From Viola odorata (Eukaryota > Streptophyta > Magnoliopsida > Malpighiales > Violaceae), in the NCBI GenBank assembly GCA_963691705.1, contig OY829540.1:3610001-3674000 (forward strand): a stretch of DNA of 64,000 bases, given 5' to 3'. Shown piece after piece: positions 41,676 through 51,353 of this stretch. Both the position numbers and the translations under genes were made by a program. The notes below the pieces were generated by a model. The model searched no databases, had not been told where the DNA came from, and saw only the letters and a list, made by a program, of their open reading frames with translations. Positions within the stretch are counted from its first letter, which is position 1, and the number at the start of each line of letters is the position of its first letter.

Positions 41676-42497
41676 TGATAATACAAAAGTATATCACAAG
41701 GGCACAACGGACATTGTACCTTCACAAAGTACCGTTGACCAGTCAAAACGGCACATGACCGGTTTGACCAAGTCAAACATATGAAACGGCATCGTGACCG
41801 ATTGACCAAGTCAACGGGAATAAGTGACCAAAGGACAAGTCTAGCCCGATCGCCTCAAAACGGCACGAAGCCGATCCACTCGCTAAGCTGTGAAGAAACG
41901 GATCGACACCTCTTCAAACATTGACCAGGTCAATGTTCTCCAAACGGCAGCATGCCGATTCCACACAACGGCAGTGTGCCGATTCGCTATAAACGGCACC
42001 TTGCCGATTCGGTATAAACGACTTAAAGCCTACAATAAAGGTACACTGTATGCTATTTCTATTAAATCAGTGGTCAAAGCCACACATGGGAGACAGCATT
42101 TCCTGCTCCCACTCAACCATTATAAAACTATTACCCATAGGGAATGTTTATCCTCCAAAAGGTATGGTCTCTACTTTATGTTTATTAACTCTTACTTTTG
42201 AACCACTTTGTGGAAAAAAGAGGAAAGGTGTCAGTAGATCTAACCACTCCAACCACTCTAGTCCTACATAAGGACTAGAGGGAGAGAGAGGAAGGACAGA
42301 TCTGGAGCTCCCAAAAAGAGACAGACACTGTTCCGATATACATTCTCTGCATCTTAATCCAAACACTGACTTTGGCATTGGAGATTCTCCGTCGGAGCAA
42401 GCCTCCGGTGGTTTTGCAGGTCGCTCAAGGGGCTCCGACCACACTCCCCGGCATGCCATTAGACGGAAAAGCCCTCCCATCCTTCTTTGGATTATCA
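41676..42497 (+). repeat. right LTR of the TR-GAG element
   Basis: Uninterrupted 822-bp copy. It shows the pre-insertion sequence AAGGACTAGAGGGAG at the point where the palindrome entered the left LTR. Confidence 0.97.
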
Positions 42498-44345
42498 GTT
42501 CCCTTTTTGTGACGTTTATCTTATAATTGTGCATCACAACTAGAGAGCCTACTTTACAGGATTGGACTTATAGAGCTAAAATCTGTGACAAGGATTCGGT
42601 TGGTTTAAGCAGATCGATTTAAGTTGAGTGATAAGAGATTCTCAATATTTTCTACTCAGAAGTTTGACTTTTAAACCTCAATTTACAGGTTCGCATTGCA
42701 ATGGTTGGAAAGTATAGAGGCCTTACGGATTCTTACCTCTCTCTAATAAATGCTCTTTTGGATGCATCTTTTTTTCTCGGCAAAAAACTGGTTGTGAATT
42801 GGGTTATAGCGAGTGACCTTGAGGATGAGACAGCGAGAGAGGTAACTGATTAAGCCTCGTCTTTTTACCTTCTTCATTTTTTGCATATTGACATAAATTC
42901 TATTAATCCTTCCAGAATCCTGATGCCTACAAGGCTGCATGGAAGTTGTTAAAGGTCTGTATTCATTTTGTTCTCCTATATTCTTTTTGAGGTAACTTTA
43001 TTTGGTGGTTAGTCATCTAACTTGCTCTAACTTCAGAGTGCGGATGGGGTTCTTGTCCCAGGAGGGTTTGGTGCCAGAGGTGTTCAGGGGAAAATTCGTT
43101 CAGCCAAGTATGCTCGACTGAACAGAATCCCATTTCTTGGCATCTGTCTAGGAATGCAAACTGCAGTTATCGAGTTTGCACGATCTGTTCTTGGTCTGCC
43201 AGATGCTAACAGCACAGAATTCGATCCTGACACCAAGAATCCTTGCGTTATATTCATGCCAGAGGTTTTCAACCATTCTCTTGAATTTGGACCCCATTGA
43301 ATCCTAGTTGGTTTTGAAAGTTTCTCTTTCTCTAATTAGTGTTGTATATATATTTACATTTTTCAATAGGGCTAAAAAACACATATGGGAGCCACCATGC
43401 GTCTTGGAGTAAGGAGGACATATTTCCAAGTCAGGGATTGCAAATCTGCAAAGTTGTAAGTAGTCGTAGTCCTTTGCTCTGATAAGTGACATTATTTACA
43501 GATGTCTATAATTGGCACATACTAACTCATCTTTGTTTTCATCAGATATGGTAATAGAGGCTTTGCTGATGAGAGACATCGGCACAGATACGAGGTCTGA
43601 AGAATAACTGCATCAGCATCTATTTATCTATCTATATATGTTGAAATTGCGAGCAACTATTTTCTCAGAACTATCAGGTCTTATCTTATGCAGGTGCATC
43701 CAGAAATTGTAGCGAACCTGGAAGAGGCCGGACTTTCATTCACTGGCACGGATGTAAGCACTAAACGCATGGAGGTATGGCTCTGCGATTGTCTTCTTGT
43801 TGATACCCAAATTTTGACGCCAGCAGTTTAAATCATTTTCAAAACTTAGTATATCAGCATTTTTATCACTCTGTCATGTTATTAACATTTTAATCGATCA
43901 AATGTGAGTAGGTTAGAAGAAAGAGAAAAAAGCTCTCAAATTTTCCTATCGAGTTTATGATCTCGATCTTCCAGCCTAGGTGGTAGAGGTCTTCCTCATC
44001 AAATCAGTGGCTTCAAGTAAGTCTTTTCGCTTTATTAAATTGAATTTTAATTTTTGGTTCTAAATCTTTCATCCTTTCATCCTTTGATTTAATTTAGATT
44101 CCTATACTAATTTTAAATCCCACCTCTTATCCTCATTTACTGCACTTTGATTTCTACCATCCTTCTTTATCCGTTAAATTGAATTTGAATGTTAATGAGT
44201 CCCACCTAAACTAATCTACCAAGAAGCCTAATCATATCTGATGACTATAGATTTTCTTAAACGTACAAAACTGTATATTCTACCTCCAAACCTCTCCTTT
44301 TTTCTATCTCTCTGTCAAATGTTCACTCGCTTCTTCCTTAAGAGA

Positions 44346-45536
44346 ATGGGAAATTATTTAGGATTACCTACGGTGCAGGGGGGTAGATCGAGTTCGTCGG
44401 ACTCTGAGTTAATTAATGGCTCTAAGTCACGGAGGGAATCAGTAGGACTCGAACAGGGGAAGGGTGGAGAGGCCCTAGTGGGTGAAATAGTGGGAAGGAT
44501 GACAAAAATTATCTTGGAAAGTGATCTAGTGGAGCAGATGCAGGGTAGTGGATCAGATGTAAATAAATTGGAAATAGCTTTCCTTTAATTTGTTACAGCA
44601 TTCTCGGGACAAATAAAAACAGAAGTGGGGGAGGACATGAACGTGGTGGCTGGGAAACGTGGGAAAGGGCTGCACAAGTGGACAGTAGGTGAGGCGCAGG
44701 CCGTTGACGGGAATTGTGGGAGTGGGCCGCACACGCGGACAGCGGGTGAGGAGCAGGCCGTTGACGGGATGAAGATCGGTGGGCCAAGGGAGCTGATCAG
44801 CGCTGGACTGCCTTGTGGGCTGAAGCCCAACTCGGCAAAACCAGCAGTTGTCCCGGATGGAAAAGGTGTCCGACTGGGCTTGGTTGACATGGGACATGGG
44901 CCGGGTTTGGAAATGAAGGGTAAAGTGCTGGGCTTGAGTGGGAATGGATTGGGGCTGGGTTGGGATGGGGCAGCAGATGGGCCTCTGGCCTAGGATGAGG
45001 AAAAAGGGGCTGGCCCGAATGGAATTAATAATGGGCTAAATCTAGGACTCCTTAGAGGGGCAGATTTGAGCGACGAGGCGGAAGAGGATCCGGAAGAAGA
45101 TCCGGAATTTCTTCGCCTTCTGTCTTCCGTCCCTTCAGACTCTTGGGGCTCCCTCAATGCTGATGAGATCTTCCAGGGGGCTCAGAGGCATGAGGAAATA
45201 ACTTCAGGTCGGGCCGACAAAAGGAAACGTCGTGGGGCAAAATTAATTTGCACAGCCCGGAAAAAGGTGCGACGACCCGCAGACCATGTTGAGCAAGGTG
45301 AGGAAGCTGGCATGGATATGCCTCTCTGTAGTTTCTCGTTGAAGAGAGTCTGGGAGGTCAGGAGGAGGAAAAAATTGGGGATCTACCATTCGCTTTGCCC
45401 AAGAAGGGAAGCAACATGCATTGGGATGGTGATGAACGTACTAGTCAGGCGGCGGTTGCGGAGCAACCCCGCCCAGAGCCATGAGTCTCCTATTCTGGAA
45501 CTGCCGTGGGCTTGGGAACCCTCAGGCGAGTGCTAA
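44346..45536 (+). pseudogene. LINE ORF1 remnant
   Basis: Three open stretches (44346-44588, 44625-44993, 45066-45536) are separated by stops or frame changes. They encode a Gly- and Lys/Arg-rich hydrophilic protein with an acidic DEAEEDPEEDPE patch and KRKRRG. The RNA-binding part and CCHC knuckle usual for plant L1 ORF1 are not seen, so either this element lost them or only the C-terminal tail is preserved. A ~30-bp block is duplicated near 44682 and 44738 (GAGCAGGCCGTTGACGGGA-type). Confidence 0.5.
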
Positions 45537-48500
45537 CTTTTCGAAGTTAATAGGATTAGAGCTCCCAAACTTAATTTTCTTGTCTGAAATAAAATTGTAC
45601 GCGCACGAATTTCAAAAATTCAATAATAAATGGTCTTTTCCTTATGTTCATGTCGTTGATTGTGAGGGTGACACTAGAAGAGGAGGTCTAGCCTTATTGT
45701 GTAGAAATGATATTTCCGTTAATATCTTGCGTAGTGATGCTCACTGTATTGATATTGAACTCCTGAATGGTTTGTCTAACGGCCCCCCCTAGGAGATTTA
45801 CTGGCATCTATGGTTGGCCAACTAGGGCAGATAAATACAAGACTTGGGATATGATTAGGGATATAAGAGATATGAGCCCATTCTCATGGCTTTGTGTTGG
45901 GGATTTTAATGAAGTCATGTGGGGTCATGAGAAACTTAGGGGCTCAGCAAGACAGTTCAATGATATGGATGAATTTCGGTGCGCCCTTGACCACTGTGAT
46001 CTTATAGACCTTGGTTTTTCAGGGCCAAAATTTACCTGGTGTAACAACCAAAGAGGCAACGACACTATCATGGAGAGACTAGATAGAGGGACGGCAAACG
46101 AGAAGTGGATGAGTTGCTTCCCCGATGCCACTGTTAAACACCTCCCCCGCTTCAGATCTGACCACTGCCCTATCCTGATTCAGCTGACCCCTAGGGTCGA
46201 TAGATCTCCGAGAGGGAAAGTCTTTCGTTTCGAGGCTGCCTGGCTCAGGGATGAGTCATGTTTCGACCTTTTTAAAAGGTTGTGGGTTGGGGGAGTGATT
46301 CAGACAAATGGGGACTCACTAGATAACCGATTAGTACGTTGCGGGGTAGAGTTGTCATGCTAGAGTAAGGAGGTATTTGGTAATGTGCACAGGTCCATTG
46401 TGCAGAAGAGAGAGCATCTGGGATGGCTCCAGAGGCAACCAAGTTCAGACTCCACCCTTGATGAGATTGAGAAAGTTGGAAAAGAAGTTGAGGAGCTCAT
46501 CCATCGAGATGAGGTGATGTGGAAACAACGGTCACGAGTCCTATGGCTCGAAGAAGGAGATAGGAACACAAAATTCTTCCATGCCAGGCCTTCACAACGT
46601 AAGAAAAAGAATACAATTGAGAGAATCCAAGACGAGTCGGGTCGGTGGAGGGAGTCTCGTGAGGAAGTAGTGGGGATAGTCCTAGATTATTATAAGACTC
46701 TATTCTCTTCTGGTGGAAGCGACCGATCCTCAAATGTCCTACATTCCATAAACCCCCGTGTGTCCCACTCCATGAATTTTAATCTTGATCGAATTTTCAC
46801 TAAAGATGAAGTTTTTAAAGCTCTTAAACAGATGCATCCCACGAAGGCCCTCGGGCCGGACGGAATGCCTCCTTTGTTTTTTCAAAATTTTTGGTCTTTT
46901 TTAGAAAATCCTGTTTGCAAAGCTGTCCTTGGAATCCTGAATGATGGGGAAGACCCTGCCTACCTCAACCATACCTTTATCACCCTCATTCCTAAAATAG
47001 AAAACCCCTCAAATTGCTCCCAGTTTCGCCCGATTAGCTTGTGTAATGTAGTCTTCAAGCTAATAACCAAAGTTCTTGCAAATCGCCTGAAACAAATCCT
47101 GCCTAGCATAGTATCAGAGAATCAAAGCGCCTTTGTTCCAGGCAGACTCATAACCGACAATGCTCTAATTGCCCAAGAGATCTTCCATGGGATGAACTCA
47201 AAACGCACGGGTCCAGGATGGATGAGCGTCAAGCTAGATATGAGTAAGGCCTATGACAGAGTGGAGTGGAACTTCTTGGAGGCAATCATGACCCGCATGG
47301 GCTTCTCACCTAGATGGACATCTTTGGTGATGCGATGTGTCTCAACGGTCTCCTACGCCATCCTCCTTAATGGGGCCCCGGGACCTACGTTCTATCCAAA
47401 AAGGGGCCTCCGGCAGGGGGATCCGTTGTCCCCTTATCTCTTCGTGTTATGTGCAGAGGGCCTTTCAGCGACGCTTCAGAATGCAACCGCGACCAACAGG
47501 ATACATGGATACAAGGTATGCCCGGGCAGCCCACAGGTCAGCCATCTGTTCTATGCAGATGATAGCCTCATTTTTGCGAAAGCAGAGGATGAGGAGGCCA
47601 CAGTCATTAGCTCCATTCTGAAGGACTATGAGAAAGCATCTGGCCAGAAAGTAAATTTAGCGAAGTCAGAAGTTTACTTCAGCAAGAACGTGGGCCACGG
47701 TGCTAAAATTCTGGTAAAAGAAAGACTAGCAATGGTGGAGACAGAATCCCATGCCAGGTACTTGGGACTTCCAGTGTCTTTTGGCCGATCGAAGAAAGAG
47801 ATGTTCGCTCCGATCTGAGACAGGATCTACAAGAGGCTAGGAGGGTGGAAAGAGAAAAAGCTATCCCAGGCAGGGGGAGATGTTTTAATTAAATCAGTCA
47901 TCCAGTCCATCCCAACGTATATGATGAGTTGTTTTGAGATCCCAATCTCCATTTGCGAGGACATAGAAAAGGCGACAAGGAGATTCTGGTGGGGGGAAAA
48001 TTCTGAGGAGCGAAAGATGCACTGGGTGTCTTGGGAAAAGCTTTACCGGTCGAAGGATGTGGGAGGACTGGGTTTCCGGAAGGTTAGAGAATTTAATCTT
48101 GCTCTTTTAGCCAAGCAAGGACGGCGGCTCCACAAAAATCCAAACTCTTTGCTCTCCCAGATTTGGAAAGCGCGATACTTTCCCTATTCGGACTTTCTAG
48201 AGGCAGGGATGGGCTCCCGCCCTAGTTACGTGTGGCATAGCACTCTGGCAGGAAGATCAGCTCTCCATAAAGGATGCATCTAGAGGGTAGAGAATGGTGA
48301 ACGGATCCGAATTTGGAAAGTCTCGTGGCTTCCGACAATAGTGACTGGGATGATCACAACACCAGTCACAGGCCTCGATGAGGAGGCTACAGTGGCTGAG
48401 CTTATTGACAGGGACCGGAGGTGCTGGAAGACAGACCTTGTGGAACAACTTTTTCTACCACAGGAAATATCAACAATATTAAGCCTACCGCTTAGTCGGA

Positions 48501-49579
48501 GTGAGGCGAATGATACTCTTGTGTGGAAAGGTACTACAAATGGGAAGTATTCAGTTCGTAGTGGATACCACTGTCTTACATCGGTTACTGCGCAGGAGTG
48601 CCCAGATTCCAGTAGAGGTTGGTGAAAATTCTTGTGGGGACTTTCTATCCCTCCAAAGTTCAAAAACTTCATATAGAGGCTGGGAAGTAACTCTCTCCCA
48701 ACTAGGGTGAACCTAGCTAGGAGGGGTGTATCGGTGGACCCCGTGTGCCCCTGTTGCAACGAGGAGATAGAATTGACTCCGCATCTGCTGCTGTCTTGCC
48801 CGTTTGCCAGGGAAGTGTGGGGAAAGTTTGCGTTCTGGGATAGGGTTTCGGGGCTGCAAGGAGATGACTGGGTGGATTGGCTAGCAGGGCTACGGACATC
48901 CCTGGATGACTAAGATATAGAGCAGCTCATCTCCATCCTTTGGTCCCTATGGACATCGAGGAATAACAGGATCTTCCGCCAGTGCGATGAATCTATCCAA
49001 GAGGTGGTTATGAGGGGTGGAAAATTACTGTCTGATTTCCAGGAGGCATGGAGTCAGCACCACAGGCCCGCTGCCCCGCCTCCCCGACCAGTCAACCCAA
49101 GATGGGTGCCTCCTCCTACAGGGGTGGTAAAGGTGAACACGGATGCAGCGGTGGGGACTATGGGCATTGGTTTGGGATTTATAGCCCGGGATGCAAAGGG
49201 TGAAACAGTGTTCTCAGGAGCAATCTACCTTCCGCATGGAGCTGAGGTGCGAACAGCAGAGGCTCTAGCGCTGAGAGACGCAGTAACACAGGCTCGCCAG
49301 TGGGGATACGACAAGATTATAGTTGAGTCTGACTGCTTGCAGAACGTCCTCGCCCTGACCAATGGGGACTTCCCATTAAGCTACGCGGGATTGGTGTTGG
49401 AAGAGGTGGCACGCCTAGCTTCTACTTTTCATAGCTGCTCCTTTTCGCATACAGGACGGTCCACGAATATCCCAGCACATGAGTTAGGCCAATTGGCTTT
49501 GATTTCCGGTTTAGGAAATGTATGGATAGGGGAATGCCCCGAGGTGATCGCACCTTTTGTACTTGCAGATCTAAATTAA
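45481..49579 (+). pseudogene. LINE ORF2 (endonuclease, reverse transcriptase, RNase H), decayed
   Basis: Starts MSLLFWNCRGLGNPQ, the usual L1 endonuclease opening; VGDFNEVMWGHEK and RSDHCPILIQL follow. Reverse transcriptase blocks: RPISLCNVVFKLITKVLANR, SVKLDMSKAYDRVEW, RGLRQGDPLSPYLF and the catalytic FYADDSLIF. Then GGDVLIKSVIQSIPTYMM, the zinc-binding region (CPCCNEEIE...HLLLSC) and a plant RNase H-like domain (VKVNTDAAVG, AEALALRDA, VESDCLQNV, NIPAHELGQLA). Damage: one extra C in the run at 45783-45789 shifts the frame; stops at 46361 TAG, 47816 TGA, 48281 TAG, 48623 TGA, 48674 TAG and 48911 TAA. Several lie where family members have Trp. Confidence 0.88.
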
Positions 49580-49624
49580 TCTAATTATTTCTTCCCTTCA
49601 AAAAAAAAACATTTTAATCGATCA

Positions 49625-51353
49625 TATTTATGTTTATTATCATCTTCTATTCACCGTTTATTATTTTCATTCCCACTCGTATCATTTCGTATTATTCCTT
49701 TTTTCCGTATTTTTAATATTTTTTCGTTCGAACTTCTATTGGGTCCAAACGAGTTTTCTCAAACTATAGATCAAACTTTTCTATCTATTTTTATGTTCTC
49801 ATACTTTTGTTCGTATCATTTCGTTCATTACTTTTTACTTCATATTTTAGTATTTTTCGTTCTGATTTTTTATCGGTTTCTAGTGAGACTTCTCGTACTG
49901 ATATCTCAAACCAATTAAATAAGCACTAAACATTTTATCCTTCCCATCTCATCTCAACCGTTGATCAAACTTTTGACTCTCCTTTATGCCCATCCAACGA
50001 CCCTCCATTTTCTTCACCATCACCATCCTCATTTTCTTCAAGCCATCAATGCAGCATTAATAATTACTTCAACTTCACGTTTGCCGCCGGTCAGTCCCTC
50101 TCCCATCACAGAAGCTTCCATCTCCCTCAGCCACACAGCCAAGACGTGCTCACCACTCCGGCCACAGTTCATTGCCACTCGTCGTTGGGCCTCACGCCCG
50201 TGATGCCCACGCGCACCTTGCTCTCCAAGTTCACTCACGCCCCTCGCCTATAAATACTCCTCAACCATCAACAGAAAAGAGGGGGGATGGGCGCACTCTT
50301 GCTATCTAATTCCTCACTTTGAATTGCTCATCATCAATCAATCCTTTTATTGCTTTCAATTTATTTAATTATTACATTTCAATTAATTAATTGCCTCTGT
50401 CTTCAATTAATCAATTGCTTCTGTTTTATTTTCAATCAACTGCTGCTTTCAATTCAATTAAATTGCTGCCTCTCTTTCTAGTTAATTTTGCTATTTTATT
50501 TCGTCCAATTGCTTGCTGTTTCGAGTTAATTTTGAGCTTTTATTTCGTTAATTGCATGTTGTTTTTAGTATTAATTGAACTGCTTTTGGTTGCTTGAAAT
50601 TGCTGTTGTTGTTGGATTTATTTTAAGGTGTTTCTTTTGCCGTTTTTATCTTATTTTGTGTGGCTGGTTCTGTCCCTGACCATCGCCGGGGAACCAAGGA
50701 AGAAGATGAAGTTGGGAGGGAAAGAAGGCTGGGCTGGGTTGGGCTAGCTGACTGGTTTAATTTGTTCGGTCATGGGCTTGGCTTGTGCCATTTGTTTATA
50801 TTTTTCCAGTTGTGTATAAATAGATAGAGCATGTATCTGTAAGAATCAATCAAACACAATCAATATCAAACACACTTCTCGATTCTATATGATTCAAGAC
50901 TATCTAACCCATTGTGTATTGATAATTAAATATTGATTGAGAAAATAAAATTAATAAGGGATTATGAAACAAATAATATATCATTCTTCGGTTTAATGCC
51001 TTTTCGAACAGAAAAAATTCTACGAAACAAAGATACAAAACACGCAAACAAGGCACATTGCAGAACTTCCGATCAAACCAATTCACAAGGAATTCCACAC
51101 AACAAACTAAATGGTAACAGTGCAAATCATTTGAAGAAAGTTGGATTTCAATAATTCAGAGAGTTGGAATACTTGTTCAACTGGGAAAAAGGGTTGGCCA
51201 CAGCTCTCAATTTAAAGTTTCTAATGCTAAAAAACAGACCCTTAGCCCTTAACATCAAGCAGTCTTCAGAAAACCCAAATCCATCAACGGAGCCACATCC
51301 TCTATAGGGCTGCAACACGTCCCTCCTACAAGCAACACCTGCAGGCCTAATCC
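49625..51353. other. gene-free region, probably LTR-derived in part
   Basis: No gene recognised. CCTATAAATACTCC near 50247 and TGTATAAATAGATAG near 50813 are TATA-like, and each is followed by pyrimidine- or CAATCAA-rich sequence as in LTR R/U5 regions. Neither has a clear LTR boundary. The final CTP synthase exon is not visible here. Confidence 0.35.

Larger units (their letters stand above)
31498..42497 (+). mobile_element. non-autonomous Ty3/Tat-like LTR element with gag and an antisense ORF (TR-GAG type), 11.0 kb
   Basis: Two 822-bp LTRs (31498-32101 + 36155-36372, and 41676-42497) begin TGATAATAC and end GGATTATCA. They are flanked by the 5-bp duplication GTTCC (31493-31497 and 42498-42502). 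I saw about three differences between the LTRs, so insertion is recent. A primer-site-like TGGTGCTTTCATTGAGAGC begins two bases after the left LTR (36375). Inside are gag (36471-37613), an 18-bp minisatellite, and a large ORF on the opposite strand. Protease, reverse transcriptase, RNase H and integrase are absent. Gag plus antisense ORF is the layout of Tat/Retand-lineage derivatives. No clear polypurine tract adjoins the right LTR. Without the nested insertion and its duplicated CTAGA the element is 6,947 bp. Confidence 0.9.
30722..43774 (+). pseudogene. CTP synthase pseudogene, 5'-truncated and split by a retrotransposon
   Basis: Exons in plant CTP synthase order: 30722-30806 (GAGNFCLIHVSLV), 30883-30969 (KTKPTQHSVRELRG), 31050-31099, 31184-31246 (YDVPNIWHIPLVLR), 31349-31392, then 42544-42598, 42689-42841, 42916-42954, 43037-43264 (LVPGGFG...FLGICLGMQ with the glutaminase Cys), 43370-43455, 43546-43594 and 43694-43774. 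Phases match across the insertion (AG|A). CTP synthase makes CTP from UTP and glutamine. Inactivating changes: the first ~190 residues of the amidoligase domain are absent; 1-nt deletion near 30787; TAG at 31077; donor lost at 31100 (AT for GT); TAA at 43373 (GSKTH to G-stop-KTH). The last exon (usually ending near PSALFLGL) is not found after the LINE. The retained introns rule out a processed copy. Confidence 0.9.
43901..49607 (+). mobile_element. near-full-length L1-type LINE with RNase H, inserted in the CTP synthase pseudogene
   Basis: A 5.7-kb insertion bracketed by the 17-bp duplication AACATTTTAATCGATCA (43884-43900 and 49608-49624), with a short A-tail. It lies 110 bp after the last recognisable CTP synthase exon. 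Order: 5' UTR, a degenerate ORF1 tail, then ORF2 with endonuclease, reverse transcriptase, zinc-binding region and C-terminal RNase H. ORF2 has one frameshift and six premature stops, so it is inactive. Confidence 0.92.
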
